NCBI GenBank assembly: GCA_008375315.1
Contig: CP032507.1
Span: 124,001-188,000, forward strand
DNA from: Ectothiorhodospiraceae bacterium BW-2
Lineage (GTDB): Bacteria > Pseudomonadota > Gammaproteobacteria > Thiohalomonadales > Thiohalomonadaceae
Direction of reading: 5' to 3'
DNA: 64,000 nucleotides
The number at the start of each line of letters is the position of its first letter. Within the stretch, counting starts at the first letter, position 1. Under the pieces are notes generated by a model. The model was not told the DNA's origin and did not search any database. It saw only the letters and a list, made by a program, of their open reading frames with translations. Made by a program: the position numbers and the translations under genes. This document shows positions 18,974-29,875 of the stretch, piece after piece.

Positions 18974-21900
18974 ATGCAACCGACAACAACCTCTCTCCCA
19001 ACTCCCGGACTAGCCATCATCTACAGCAACGATACCGAACAGCTACGTCGGGTGGTGATTCAGTGGCTGACACAACAGCCGGTCTCGCCACTGGGGCTTG
19101 AGACGATATTGGTACAATCGAACGGTATTGCCCAATGGCTCAAGATGGCGCTGGCGAGCCGCGATGAAGGGGGACCGGGCGTCGCAGCCGGGATTGAAAT
19201 TGAGCTACCGAACCAATTTATCTGGCAGCTCTATCGCGCCATTTTGGGCGATGTGGTGCCAAAACATCTGCCTTACGATAAAAACAACCTCAGTTGGCGC
19301 ATCCTGCACCTGCTGCCGCAGCTACAGCAGGAGGCGATTTTTGAACCGGTGCGGCGCTATCTGGCTGACGATGAACAGGGGCTTAAATCGTACTATTTAG
19401 CCCTACGCCTGGCCGACCTGTTTGACCAATATCAGGTCTACCGGGCTGACTGGTTAAATAGCTGGAGTCAGGGGGAGGATACTCTGCCCGATGGCAAAGG
19501 CGCTAATCCCCCTGTACCGTCTGCCCAGCTGTGGCAGCCGGCACTGTGGCGCGCGCTGCGGCAAGATATGGCACAGCGGGAGTCGCCACAACGCTTCTCC
19601 AGTCGCGCCGATGTGCATCAGCAGGCGCTTCAAGCGCTGCAGGCGGGCGATATTGCCAACCCGGCAGCGCTGCCGGAGCGCCTGATTGTGTTTGGTATCG
19701 CCGCTCTGCCGCAGCAGAGTGTTGAGCTGCTAGCGGCACTGGCAGCACACCGCCAGGTGATTATGGCCATCCTCAACCCCTGTCGCTACTACTGGGGTGA
19801 TATTACCCTGCTCAAAGATGAGATTCGCCAGCAGCAGTGGCGACAGCAGCGTAAAGCGGGGCTACCGCAGCAGATCGATCCGGATCTGCTTCATGTCCAT
19901 GCCCCGCCACTGCTCGCCTCACTCGGGCGACAGGGGCGAGACTACATCAGCTATCTGCAGCAGTTTGACCAACCCGAGCGCTATCGCGACTGGTTTAGCC
20001 AGATTGATCTGTTTGATGAAGAGCTGCCGGAGGGGGAGGGCACCCTGTTACAGCAGCTGCAGCGCGATATTCTCGAGCTGCGGCCGGTTCCGACACCTCC
20101 CCGTTCACTCGACCTATCTGATCGGTCGATCACCTTTCATCAGGCTCATTCACGCCAACGCGAAGTCGAAATTCTGCAGGACCGACTCATCGCCGATTTA
20201 GCTTCTGACCCCACCCTACAGCCGCGCGACTGCATGGTGATGATGCCCGACATTCACAGCTATAGCGCCCATATTGAAGCGGTGTTTGGCCGGATTAACC
20301 GCGATGACCCGCGCTATATCGGCTATACTCTGGCCGACCAGAGGCAGCGGGGCCACAATCCGCTGCTGATTGCGGTGGAATACCTGCTTAACCTGCCGCA
20401 GCAGCGGGTGACGCTCAGTGAAGTGTTATCGCTATTGGAGGTTGAAGCGCTGCAGCGCCGCTTTGGTTTCAATGCCGCCGCGTTAGTGCAGTTAAAGGTT
20501 TGGCTGGAGGAGTCCGGCGTGCGGTGGGGGCTGAGTGAAGCGCACCGGCGTCAACTGGAGTTAGCCGCCATGGGTCACCCCTACAGCTGGGCCGCCGGTA
20601 TGGAGCGGATGGTGGTGGGCTATGCCATGGGCGAGACTGAGGCCTGGCAGGGTGTCACCCCCTACGGCGAAGTATCGGGTCTGGCGGCTGCAGAGCTGGG
20701 CACGCTACTAGCACTCATGCGGCAACTCGAACTCTGGCAGCAGCGTTTAACCGCTGAACCGATGCGCCGGCTCACCGACTGGCAAGCGCTGTTAGGGGGC
20801 AGTGAGGAGACACCCGGACTGCTGGAGAGCTTCTTTACGATGGAGAGTCTCAGCGAGCAGGCGCTCCAGCTGCGGCTACAACACGCCTTAGCTGGGCTGC
20901 GTCAAAGCTGTGATGCCGGTGGCTTTGACCAACCGCTCACCCTGGCGGTGGTGCGCGATAGCTGGTTAAGCGGGATAGATGAGAGCGGGCTGAGTCAACG
21001 CTTTATGGCCGGCCATGTCACCTTCTCCACCCTGCTGCCGATGCGGGCGATTCCGTTTCGACGCATCTATATGCTGGGGATGAACGATAAAGAGTATCCG
21101 CGTACCCGTCGCCCCGATGATTTTGATCTGATGGCCGGGCGCTACCGTCCCGGCGATCGCTCGCGGCGGGATGACGATCGCTACCTCTTTTTAGAGGCGC
21201 TGCTCAGCACCCGCGAAGCGCTCTATATTAGTTGGATCGGGCGCAGTGTGTACGACGATACCCCCCAGCCACCGAGTGTACTGATTAGCCAGCTGCGTGA
21301 CCAAATCGATAAGGGGTGGCGCATTGGCAGCGAGCGACCGCTGCCTTATCTGACGACAGCCCATCCGCTCCAACCCTTCTCCCGCCGCTATTTTGGTGGC
21401 GATGTCACCACCTATGCGCATGAGTGGCAACTGCCACCGGCTACAGCGCAAGAGAGTGAGCCGCTGCCCCCGTTAACCGCAGAGCAGCAGCCGGAGCTGA
21501 CTCTAACCACCCTGGCCGATTTTATGCGCCACCCAGTGACCCACTTTGTGCAGAGCCAGTTTAAGGCGCGTTATCGCCGACAGTCGGTCGCGATGTCGGA
21601 TGATGAGCCGTTCTCGCTTGACGGACTTGAACAGTATCAGCTGCAGCAAGAGATTGTGGCACGGCTACTAAGCCGCGATTTTTTGACGGTAGAGGAGGCG
21701 GTTACCGGCTACTGTAGCCGCCAAAATCTGCCACTATACGGTTTTGGCGAGCAGCTCCGACAGACGCTTATTGCAGCGATAACGCCGCTGTGGCACCACT
21801 TTTTAAGCGACTGTGGCGGACAGTGGCAGCCGGGAGAGGGGGTTGAGTGCCATATTGCACTACCGACAGGCACACTGGTGGGCGCGGTTGAACCGCTCTA

Positions 21901-22426
21901 TCAACTCAGTGGCGCCTCTGCAGTACAACTGTTGTGGCGTGGGGGGAAAATTCTGACCGAAGGTTCGGGGGATAAAAGTGAACAGCCGCGCTGGCATATT
22001 CTTGCCACCACCTGGTTACAGCAGTTAGCCGCCAATGCGATGGGGGTGGCAGTCTCAACCCGACTCTATGGCGAGGGGGGGTGTCTCTGTTTACCCCCAA
22101 TCAACGCTGAAGCGGCCCGCACACAGCTCGATGGAGTGTTACATTGCTGGCAGAGTGGACTCAAGTCCCCCTTACCCTTAACCCTGAAAAGTGCCATCGC
22201 CTGGCTGCAGCAGGATGAGAAGAGCAGTCGGGAGGAGATTGACGGCAGCTATCAGCAGGAGGGGGCGCTGAGTGAAACGCCGGAGCTGCGACGCTACTTT
22301 AGCGACTTTGATGCGATGGTTGAGGCAGGCTTACCGCAAGCCGCCGCCGCACTCTACGGCCCGTTAACCGCAACTGCATGGCAGTGGTACGATGCCCCCG
22401 CCAATAGCCACGATAGCGAGATATAA
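18974..22426 (+). CDS. recC: Exonuclease V gamma subunit
   Basis: 1150 residues, the usual RecC length. RecC is the Chi-recognition and DNA-splitting subunit of RecBCD, which resects double-strand ends for recombination and degrades foreign linear DNA. The opening IIYSNDTEQLRRVVIQWL and QSNGIAQWLKMALA, and the inner blocks FSTLLPMRAIPFRRIYMLGM and RRPDDFDLMAGRYRPGDRSR, are typical. It is followed 2 bp later by recB. Confidence 0.96.
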   Translation: MQPTTTSLPTPGLAIIYSNDTEQLRRVVIQWLTQQPVSPLGLETILVQSNGIAQWLKMALASRDEGGPGVAAGIEIELPNQFIWQLYRAILGDVVPKHLPYDKNNLSWRILHLLPQLQQEAIFEPVRRYLADDEQGLKSYYLALRLADLFDQYQVYRADWLNSWSQGEDTLPDGKGANPPVPSAQLWQPALWRALRQDMAQRESPQRFSSRADVHQQALQALQAGDIANPAALPERLIVFGIAALPQQSVELLAALAAHRQVIMAILNPCRYYWGDITLLKDEIRQQQWRQQRKAGLPQQIDPDLLHVHAPPLLASLGRQGRDYISYLQQFDQPERYRDWFSQIDLFDEELPEGEGTLLQQLQRDILELRPVPTPPRSLDLSDRSITFHQAHSRQREVEILQDRLIADLASDPTLQPRDCMVMMPDIHSYSAHIEAVFGRINRDDPRYIGYTLADQRQRGHNPLLIAVEYLLNLPQQRVTLSEVLSLLEVEALQRRFGFNAAALVQLKVWLEESGVRWGLSEAHRRQLELAAMGHPYSWAAGMERMVVGYAMGETEAWQGVTPYGEVSGLAAAELGTLLALMRQLELWQQRLTAEPMRRLTDWQALLGGSEETPGLLESFFTMESLSEQALQLRLQHALAGLRQSCDAGGFDQPLTLAVVRDSWLSGIDESGLSQRFMAGHVTFSTLLPMRAIPFRRIYMLGMNDKEYPRTRRPDDFDLMAGRYRPGDRSRRDDDRYLFLEALLSTREALYISWIGRSVYDDTPQPPSVLISQLRDQIDKGWRIGSERPLPYLTTAHPLQPFSRRYFGGDVTTYAHEWQLPPATAQESEPLPPLTAEQQPELTLTTLADFMRHPVTHFVQSQFKARYRRQSVAMSDDEPFSLDGLEQYQLQQEIVARLLSRDFLTVEEAVTGYCSRQNLPLYGFGEQLRQTLIAAITPLWHHFLSDCGGQWQPGEGVECHIALPTGTLVGAVEPLYQLSGASAVQLLWRGGKILTEGSGDKSEQPRWHILATTWLQQLAANAMGVAVSTRLYGEGGCLCLPPINAEAARTQLDGVLHCWQSGLKSPLPLTLKSAIAWLQQDEKSSREEIDGSYQQEGALSETPELRRYFSDFDAMVEAGLPQAAAALYGPLTATAWQWYDAPANSHDSEI

Positions 22427-22428
22427 CC

Positions 22429-25400
22429 ATGACTAAAAAACTCTGTCCGATCACCTTTCCGTTACACGGTAAACGGCTGATTGAAGCGAGTGCCGGTACC
22501 GGTAAAACCTATACCCTGGCTGCGCTGTTTGTACGGCTGATATTGGGCCATGGCGGGGCTAACGGCCAACCGCAGGCGCTGACTCCACCGCAAATTTTAG
22601 TGGTCACTTTTACCAATGCCGCTACCGCAGAGCTCCGTCAGCGGATTCGTGATCGCCTAATCGAAGCGGCACAGCTATTTCGGGGTGAGCTGAGCCAACC
22701 CGATCCCTTTTTTAGCGCACTTTTGGCCGACTACCCGCCGGCTGACCATCCGCGCTGTGCCACCACCTTAGAACTGGCAGCGGAGTGGATGGATGAGGCG
22801 GCGATTTTTACTATTCACGGCTGGTGTCAGCGGATGCTGACCGAACACGCCTTCGATTCAGGCGCCGCGTTTGATGAAACGCTGGAGCAGCAGAGCGATG
22901 AGCGGCTGATGCAGATTTGTCGTGACTACTGGCGCCACTTCCTCTACCCCCTGCCGCCGACACTGCTGCAGGCGGTTAACCCCTGGCAGAGCCCGGAAGC
23001 GCTGTTTGAGGCGGTAGAGCCACTGCTGGAGCGGGGTGTGTTGCCGGTGATAGGCGAAGAGCTGCTGCCCGAACCTTGTGCACCGCAAGCCTTACAACAG
23101 CCGGTTGAGCAGTGGCAGGCAGCGCAGCAGGCGGTGTTACAGCAGTTAGCTGAGGTCGATAAGGCCGATGCGATGGCCAAATTGGATTGCGCTATGGAGA
23201 AGGGCGTCTTAAATGGTAACTCCTTCAGAGTTAAAGATTGGCCACAGCAGCGGCAGCAATTACTCGACTGGCAACCGCTACAGCAGATATTGCCATCGAA
23301 AATGGTGGAAAAATATTGCCAACAAAATTTAACCGACAAAACTAAAAAGGCTAAACAGCAAGAGACACCGACCCACCGGCTATTTGAGCTATTGGACGAC
23401 TTATACCAACTGGAACAGGGCTCGCCGCTACCACAAGCGACACAGCAGCTACGGGTTCACGCCGCGCGCTGGATTGAAGCCCAATTTATTCAGCGTAAAA
23501 CGGCAGAGCGGGTGCTGACCTTTAACGATATGTTGACCCGGTTACAGCAGGTGCTGCTCGATGAGCGGGGAGAGCGTCTGGTGGAAGGGATTCGGCAGCA
23601 GTTTCCGGTGGCGTTAATTGATGAGTTTCAGGATACCGATCAAATTCAGTGGCAGATTTTTAACCGTATCTATGGCCATGCCGCACAGCAGCAGCTTGCG
23701 CTGATTTTAGTTGGTGATCCCAAACAGGCGATCTATAGCTTTCGCGGAGCCGATATCTACACCTATCTCAGCGCCAGAGAGCAGGCCGATGCCCACTACC
23801 ACCTTGAGACCAACTACCGCTCAACTGATCCGATGGTGACAGCGGTGAACCAACTGTTTGATCAAGCCGATCAGACCCAAGCGGACGGTGCGTTTCGTTT
23901 TGTACAGGCGGGGCAGAACCGACTGCCGTTTGAGCCGGTTAAAGCGAACGGCCGTCGCGAGCAGCTCTGTTATCGCGGTCAGCCGTTAGCGCCGCTTAAC
24001 TACTGGCTTATCGATACCCCCTATCCGGCTGACAGAGAGGTTAAGGGGAGCGGATTAATCAATAAAGCCGACTATCAACAGCTACTGGCCGACTACTGTA
24101 GTGGTGAAATTGCGGCACTGCTATCCGAGCCGCAGTGTGGGTTTTATCAGGGGGAGAGCTTTACCCGGCTACAGGCGGGCGATATGGCGATTTTGGTACG
24201 CGATCGCAATGAAGCGAACGCCATCCGTCAGGCGCTACAGCAGCGCGGATTGCGCTCGGTCTATCTGTCGGAGCGCAACTCTGTGTTTGATAGTGATGAA
24301 GCCGAGCTACTACAGAGCTGGCTTCAGGCGTGCCATAACCCCGATGAGGAGTCGCTGTTACGGCTGGCGTTAATGCTACCGCTATCGATGCGCAGTGATG
24401 TCGAACTGCTCCGGCTAACGCAGGAGGAGCAGGCGTGGGAGGCGATGACCGAAGCGCTGCGTGGCTGGCAACAGCTATGGCAGAACCAGGGTGTGTTAGC
24501 GATGCTGCGCCACTGGCTGCACTATATGGCACTGCCGCAGCGCTGGCTGGCCGAACCGCGCTATGGCGAGCGCAGTTTGACCAATCTGCTCCATCTGGCT
24601 GAGCTGTTACAGCAGGAGAGCCAAATGCGGCGTAGCCTCACCGGCCTGCTGCGCTGGTTTGAAGAGCAGCGACAGCAGGCCAGTGGCGGAGAGGGGGAGC
24701 AGCAGCTGCGGCTGGAGAGCGATGCGGCGCTCATTAAAGTGGTGACGATTCATAAATCGAAGGGGTTGGAGTATCCGCTGGTGTTTCTGCCCTTTATCTG
24801 CAACAGCCGCATCCTTAAAAAGGGCGATTCGGGACGCTACTACAGCGACCGATGGCAGCAGAGTGTCTACGATATTGAGCTAACCGACGCGACTAAAACA
24901 GTGGCGCTGTTAGCGCAGCAGCAGGAGGATATTCGCCTGCTCTATGTCGCCTTGACCCGGGCGCGGCACGCCTGCTGGCTCGGTTTAGCGCCACTGCTGT
25001 CGGGTACATCACCCAAAAATCATACCGCCCAGAGTGCGATTGGCCATCTGCTGCAGCTTAAGCCGCAGAGCACGGCCGCAGAGATGGCGCAGGCGTGTCA
25101 ACCGCTTAACTGGCAGCGCCTGAGGCCCAAAGATGCAACCTTAAGTGAGGCTTTGGAGACAGAGACCCCAACGGGGGCAGCGCTCACCTTAACCCAACCG
25201 ATCCGACGCTCAAACTGGTGGATTGCCAGCTACTCCGCCCTGCAGCATGGCGGCAGTGGTGGCGATGAGCTGGCCGATCGCCGTAGCGATGAGCTGGGAT
25301 CGGAGATGGGACAGAAGTCGTCGGGTCAACCAAAGCTTGACACGATACACGCCTTTGCCAAAGGGGCGAAGCCGGGCTCACTGCTACACGATCTCTTAGA

Positions 25401-26061
25401 GTGGAGTCAGCGACAAGGGTGGGCAACCTTTGACCCCTATAGTGACGCCAATCACGCCGTTATTGAGCAGCGGCTACGCGACCACGGTTGGGAGAAGCAG
25501 ACGCCGGTGATTCAGCAGTGGCTACAGCAGATGCTACAGACGCCGTTACAACGCGGTGGCACCCTGGCGACATTGCCACAATCGATAGCGGAGATGGAGT
25601 TCTGGCTGGAGGTCAAGCAGGTTGAGGTGAGTCAGTTAGATCAGATGATTACCCAAGCCATCTGGCCGGAGCTGGCCCGTCCGGCACTCAAACCGACCCA
25701 ACTCAATGGCATGCTCAAGGGGTTTATCGACTTAACCTATCTGGCTGCCGACGGGCGCTACCGGGTCGCTGACTATAAATCGAACTGGCTCGGCCCCGAT
25801 GAGACCTACTATACCACCGACGCGGTCAAACAGGCGCTACTGCACCACCGTTATGAGGTGCAGGCTGTCCTCTATCTGCTAGCGCTGCACCGGCTGCTCA
25901 CCCAGCGTCAGCCCGGCTATTTGGATGAGCCGCAGCGCTATCTCGGCGGGGCGCTCTACTGGTTTATTCGTGCGCCTGAGGCGGGGCAGATTCAGCTCGA
26001 TATCCCGCTAACGCTGATTACGGCGCTGGATCAGATGTTTCAACAGGGGAGAGCCGCATGA
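22429..26061 (+). CDS. recB: Exonuclease V beta subunit (helicase-nuclease)
   Basis: 1210 residues. UvrD-type SF1A helicase with Walker A EASAGTGKTYTLAAL (residues about 19-33), Walker B ALIDEFQDTDQIQW near 400 and motif VI LLYVALTRARHACW near 845. The C-terminal nuclease domain has GMLKGFIDLTYL and RYRVADYKSNWLG, the catalytic D-x-DYK pattern. The stop overlaps the recD start (ATGA). Confidence 0.96.
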   Translation: MTKKLCPITFPLHGKRLIEASAGTGKTYTLAALFVRLILGHGGANGQPQALTPPQILVVTFTNAATAELRQRIRDRLIEAAQLFRGELSQPDPFFSALLADYPPADHPRCATTLELAAEWMDEAAIFTIHGWCQRMLTEHAFDSGAAFDETLEQQSDERLMQICRDYWRHFLYPLPPTLLQAVNPWQSPEALFEAVEPLLERGVLPVIGEELLPEPCAPQALQQPVEQWQAAQQAVLQQLAEVDKADAMAKLDCAMEKGVLNGNSFRVKDWPQQRQQLLDWQPLQQILPSKMVEKYCQQNLTDKTKKAKQQETPTHRLFELLDDLYQLEQGSPLPQATQQLRVHAARWIEAQFIQRKTAERVLTFNDMLTRLQQVLLDERGERLVEGIRQQFPVALIDEFQDTDQIQWQIFNRIYGHAAQQQLALILVGDPKQAIYSFRGADIYTYLSAREQADAHYHLETNYRSTDPMVTAVNQLFDQADQTQADGAFRFVQAGQNRLPFEPVKANGRREQLCYRGQPLAPLNYWLIDTPYPADREVKGSGLINKADYQQLLADYCSGEIAALLSEPQCGFYQGESFTRLQAGDMAILVRDRNEANAIRQALQQRGLRSVYLSERNSVFDSDEAELLQSWLQACHNPDEESLLRLALMLPLSMRSDVELLRLTQEEQAWEAMTEALRGWQQLWQNQGVLAMLRHWLHYMALPQRWLAEPRYGERSLTNLLHLAELLQQESQMRRSLTGLLRWFEEQRQQASGGEGEQQLRLESDAALIKVVTIHKSKGLEYPLVFLPFICNSRILKKGDSGRYYSDRWQQSVYDIELTDATKTVALLAQQQEDIRLLYVALTRARHACWLGLAPLLSGTSPKNHTAQSAIGHLLQLKPQSTAAEMAQACQPLNWQRLRPKDATLSEALETETPTGAALTLTQPIRRSNWWIASYSALQHGGSGGDELADRRSDELGSEMGQKSSGQPKLDTIHAFAKGAKPGSLLHDLLEWSQRQGWATFDPYSDANHAVIEQRLRDHGWEKQTPVIQQWLQQMLQTPLQRGGTLATLPQSIAEMEFWLEVKQVEVSQLDQMITQAIWPELARPALKPTQLNGMLKGFIDLTYLAADGRYRVADYKSNWLGPDETYYTTDAVKQALLHHRYEVQAVLYLLALHRLLTQRQPGYLDEPQRYLGGALYWFIRAPEAGQIQLDIPLTLITALDQMFQQGRAA

Positions 26062-27938
26062 ACGCACTACCACAACTGCAACAGCACCTGGCTGACTGGG
26101 TAAAACAGGGCGTGCTACGCCAACTTGACCTGGAACTGCTCTACACTCTGGATCACTTAGCCCCGGAGCCAGAGCCGTTAGTCTGGCTTACCACTGCAAT
26201 CGTGAGCGCCCTCTACGGCGAAGGGCACAGCTCTGTGAGTCTGACGCTGCTATCCGGGCAGCCCGATGCGCTGTTAGGGGTCACGGGCAGTGAAGTTAAT
26301 CCGTTGCCATCACAGTTACTACAGGGGGTCACGCCGGAGTCGTTACAACAGCAGCTACTCAAAAGTCGCTGGTGTAGCACACAAGGGGAAGCACCGTTAA
26401 CGCTGGCGGGGGAGCGCTGCTATCTGACCCGGCTCTATCGGGCTGAGGCGCTGATTCGCACTCAAATCGGGCAGCGTTTGACCAATGCTGAACCGGTTGA
26501 CCACGATAAGCTCAACGCCACCCTGGCGCAACTGTTTCAGCCGCAGGGGGAAGAGTCCGCCCCTGACTGGCAAAAGCTCGCTGTGGTGCTGGCACTGCAG
26601 CGGCGCTTTATGATTGTCACCGGTGGCCCCGGCACCGGTAAAACGACCACGGTAACCCGCCTGCTTGCCGCACTACAGCAGCTGGCTGACAAACCGCTGC
26701 ATATCGCTCTGGCCGCGCCGACCGGTAAAGCGGCTGCGCGGCTCAATGAGTCGATGGCCGGGGCGTTAGCACAGCTCCCTGCAGGCTGGGCCGACTCGCT
26801 GCCGCGACAGGCACAGACACTGCACCGGCTGCTGGGGGTTAAACTGCACCACCACAGCTTTCGTCACCATGCCGGTCGGCCACTGGTGGAGGATGTGATT
26901 GTGGTGGATGAAGCCTCGATGGTCGATTTGGAGTTAATGGCGGCACTGATGGCGGCACTAAAACCGACGGCGCGGCTGATTTTGTTGGGCGATAAAGATC
27001 AACTCGCCTCAGTTGAGGCGGGAGCGGTATTAGGCGATCTCTGCCGTGGCGCGGAGGCGGGCAACTATAGCGCGGTGACGATAGCGCAACTGCAACCTTT
27101 TAGCGATAGCACTTTAACCCCGTGGCAAGGGGAGGGGAGTGCGATGAATCAGGCCACGGTGATGCTGCGCCACAGCTACCGCTTTACCGGAGCGATTGGC
27201 GAGCTGGCGATAGCGGTCAACCGGGGGGAGGGGGAGACGGTGCTAGCTCAGTTACGGCAGGCGCAACAGTTACCCGATAGCCCGATCCACTGGGTTCAGC
27301 CTACTGATCCGGGTGATCCACAGCTAAGACGGCAGATTATGACGCAGCTGAAACCGTTTTTAGCCCGAATCGATCCGACTGAGCGGTGTGACGATGAGCG
27401 GGCACTGGCTCTTTTACAGCAGTTGAGCCGGTTTCAACTGCTGTGTGCGTTACGCCAGGGCGAGTGGGGGGTAAGTGCGCTAAACCGGCGGATTAGTGGC
27501 TGGGCCAAGGCCGAGTGCGGCGTGAGTGGGGCTTCGGAGTGGTTTGTCGGTCGCCCTGTCATGGTACTGCGTAATAACTATGCCCTCGGTGTGATGAATG
27601 GCGATGTCGGTCTGACGCTACTGAATCGTGCCGGCGAGTTAAGGGTGGCCTTTAAAACTGTGGGTGACGGGGAGTGCCACAATACGATTAAGTGGGTGCT
27701 GCCGGGACGATTAGGTGAGGTGGAGAGTAGTTATGCGCTAACGGTGCATAAGTCGCAGGGATCTGAGTTTAACCACTGTGCGCTGCTGCTGCCGCCTAAA
27801 GAGAGTCCGGTATTGACCCAGGAGCTGTTCTATACCGCTCTGACCCGGGCTAAAGAGGGATTTACCCTCTTTGCCGGTAGTGAGGCAGTGATTAAACAGT
27901 GTGTGGAGCGTCGGGTGTGGCGTGGTAGTGGGTTGTGA
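26058..27938 (+). CDS. recD: Exonuclease V alpha subunit (5'-3' helicase)
   Basis: 626 residues. SF1B helicase with Walker A IVTGGPGTGKTTTVTRLL near residue 190, Walker B VVDEASMVDLELM near 285, and the C-terminal motif SYALTVHKSQGSEFNHCALL with FYTALTRAK. It completes the recC-recB-recD operon; the tight 2-bp gap and 4-bp overlap indicate one transcript. Confidence 0.96.
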   Translation: MNALPQLQQHLADWVKQGVLRQLDLELLYTLDHLAPEPEPLVWLTTAIVSALYGEGHSSVSLTLLSGQPDALLGVTGSEVNPLPSQLLQGVTPESLQQQLLKSRWCSTQGEAPLTLAGERCYLTRLYRAEALIRTQIGQRLTNAEPVDHDKLNATLAQLFQPQGEESAPDWQKLAVVLALQRRFMIVTGGPGTGKTTTVTRLLAALQQLADKPLHIALAAPTGKAAARLNESMAGALAQLPAGWADSLPRQAQTLHRLLGVKLHHHSFRHHAGRPLVEDVIVVDEASMVDLELMAALMAALKPTARLILLGDKDQLASVEAGAVLGDLCRGAEAGNYSAVTIAQLQPFSDSTLTPWQGEGSAMNQATVMLRHSYRFTGAIGELAIAVNRGEGETVLAQLRQAQQLPDSPIHWVQPTDPGDPQLRRQIMTQLKPFLARIDPTERCDDERALALLQQLSRFQLLCALRQGEWGVSALNRRISGWAKAECGVSGASEWFVGRPVMVLRNNYALGVMNGDVGLTLLNRAGELRVAFKTVGDGECHNTIKWVLPGRLGEVESSYALTVHKSQGSEFNHCALLLPPKESPVLTQELFYTALTRAKEGFTLFAGSEAVIKQCVERRVWRGSGL

Positions 27939-28123
27939 TGGGATACCCATATGATATCTAATTTTGGTATTGATTAACAGAATCAGAATTTATACCCTTT
28001 TTGGATCCAAAAATGCCAATCTTCTACGGCCTGCAAACTATCTTCACCCAGATTGACGGGTTTGAAAAACAAGCGTTTGACTTTTAAGGACGACAATCCA
28101 ACAAAATATGTGAGGAGTTTCTA

Positions 28124-29353
28124 ATGCCTTTTTTATCCCTACTTGATAATAGAGCCAAGCCTAAAGGCTCAAGAGATCCACTTGGTTTTGAGCTAGTTTG
28201 GTCACACTTTGGTCGTAAGGTGATTGGAAATCTCACTACCATCACTTCCTCAATGGATAACTTTGCAGTAGCACTGCTTGGGTTCTTATGGGCTAATCAA
28301 CTGGTGACAGTCGAGGAAGAATGTGAACGGCACAAGAAGATAAGGGAAATATTCCTACGCTACGAACAGTTGACTGGCTATATCCGTTATCTGGGTAAAG
28401 CACAGGATATCATGGGTGTGACACGGGTACAGAAGCGTATCCTGGATGAGTCCTTCAAGCTCACGCTGGGCCTCGGTATGGAACAGCAGATATTGAGCGA
28501 CCAGGCAAGTTATGGCCTCTGGGGTCTCTATTCGACTGCGGCCCGTGATACGGGACTTGTCGAGGGGAATAACCGTGCTGTAACCCCACTGGGGAGATCA
28601 ATTGCAGATGCCATCGTGAAACAGCTTGGAGAGGCCAGTGAAGAACTGTACAAATTGATCGGATTAAACAAAACTTTGGATAGAGGGCAGCTGGAGCAGA
28701 TCGCTCCAACTTTTATGAAGGCGATTCACCATCAGAGTGTGCAGCAGCCACTACTCAATGCACTGATGTCCGGCAGTGATCCTCATGCAATTCAGAACGA
28801 GTTGTGGCATATCACCAAGCAGCTTTACAGGGATAAGGGGGAGACTATTGGGGAAACTGCAGACTTTGTCTCTGAGGTTCTTAAAACCAAACCCAGTGCA
28901 GAACTTACGCAATCACTCCACGAGATTATGTCTATTGAGCGCATCCTAGTTGCCGCAAACAATATCTTTCACTATTGCCGTCGCAAGGACGGTGAGCATC
29001 TTGATTCGATCTTCAAAACGCTTGATGGGCATTATAGCTATGCCTACCTTCCTAAGAATGTTCCTGATACAGACTTTCCCAGAAGGGATACATTGCGCTC
29101 GATCTTGGAGGCGTTTCAACATAATGATAGCAGGCGCGTAGTGAGCGAGGTTCTTTCACTGAATAAATCGGTCATGCAGCAGCGCAGTGGGGCACCCTGG
29201 GTCGAGCTGGAATCGGGTGATACCTTGCGGGTGAAGGTGAAGAGTGAAAAAGCGGAGCTTCGCCAGCAGGAGGAGCTGGAGCAGAAATGGGACTACGACT
29301 ACTTTATCGGTTCCTTCGTTAAAATTGCACATCAGAATTTGGGTAAAGCCTAA
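28124..29353 (+). CDS. Uncharacterised protein, first gene of a helicase/PLD cassette
   Basis: 409 residues, mostly helical, starting after a good GTGAGGAG ribosome-binding site. I recognise no catalytic motif. Visible stretches are GFELVWSHFGRKVIGNLTTI at the start and DYDYFIGSFVKIAHQNLGKA at the end, with many charged helices between. Its stop shares a base with the start of the PLD gene (TAATG), and that gene overlapped the helicase gene, so the three were co-translated. The position suggests an accessory or sensor subunit of a defence-type system. A 25-codon ORF at 28013-28087 upstream (MPIFYGLQTIF...) may be a remnant. Confidence 0.7.
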   Translation: MPFLSLLDNRAKPKGSRDPLGFELVWSHFGRKVIGNLTTITSSMDNFAVALLGFLWANQLVTVEEECERHKKIREIFLRYEQLTGYIRYLGKAQDIMGVTRVQKRILDESFKLTLGLGMEQQILSDQASYGLWGLYSTAARDTGLVEGNNRAVTPLGRSIADAIVKQLGEASEELYKLIGLNKTLDRGQLEQIAPTFMKAIHHQSVQQPLLNALMSGSDPHAIQNELWHITKQLYRDKGETIGETADFVSEVLKTKPSAELTQSLHEIMSIERILVAANNIFHYCRRKDGEHLDSIFKTLDGHYSYAYLPKNVPDTDFPRRDTLRSILEAFQHNDSRRVVSEVLSLNKSVMQQRSGAPWVELESGDTLRVKVKSEKAELRQQEELEQKWDYDYFIGSFVKIAHQNLGKA

Positions 29354-29517
29354 TGGACAGCGCCGTTATAACAGAACGACTGCTTGAACTGATTGATGAT
29401 CGTCAGGTGCTTGCAGCGCTGTTCACCACATACACCTTTGAGACTGACTTCTTCGAGCTTGAAGTAATACCACTACTACTGAGCCAGGAGATGCCTTATT
29501 CGGCAGACGAAAGGGTC
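29353..29517 (+). pseudogene. PLD-family protein, N-terminal piece
   Basis: 55 residues: LLELIDDRQVLAALFTTYTF, then FFELEVIPLLLSQEMPYSAD, a familiar opening for phospholipase-D-like proteins encoded beside SF2 helicases. The frame runs into the IS3-family copy at 29518. The remainder of the gene is at 31407-31883 and 33866-35128. Confidence 0.72.
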
Positions 29518-29875
29518 CGGAAGCTGTCAAGCAATTTGAGACCAGTTGTTAAAAAAATAAAGCTCTAAATCTAGCCGGTGATTGCCACTGCCCTCACCGG
29601 CAAATTTCGCCTATGTTGAGTCATGACGCAACAAGGAGCGAACATGACCCTCATGGCCCTTTGCCGCAAGAGCCAAGCCCTTCAGCAAGGGGGAGCTGCA
29701 AGGCGAACTGCAACCCCTAATCTAGGAACCTCCCTCCTGCACCGCGTTACCCACAGCCCGCCCCCCTACGATAATAAGGGGGTCTCCGGGGGGCGGGCTA
29801 TGGATAACGCTCTGTCATTCAGCCACCACAACCGGCTAAAGCCATCGACGATAGACCCACTAGCGGCACCGTCAC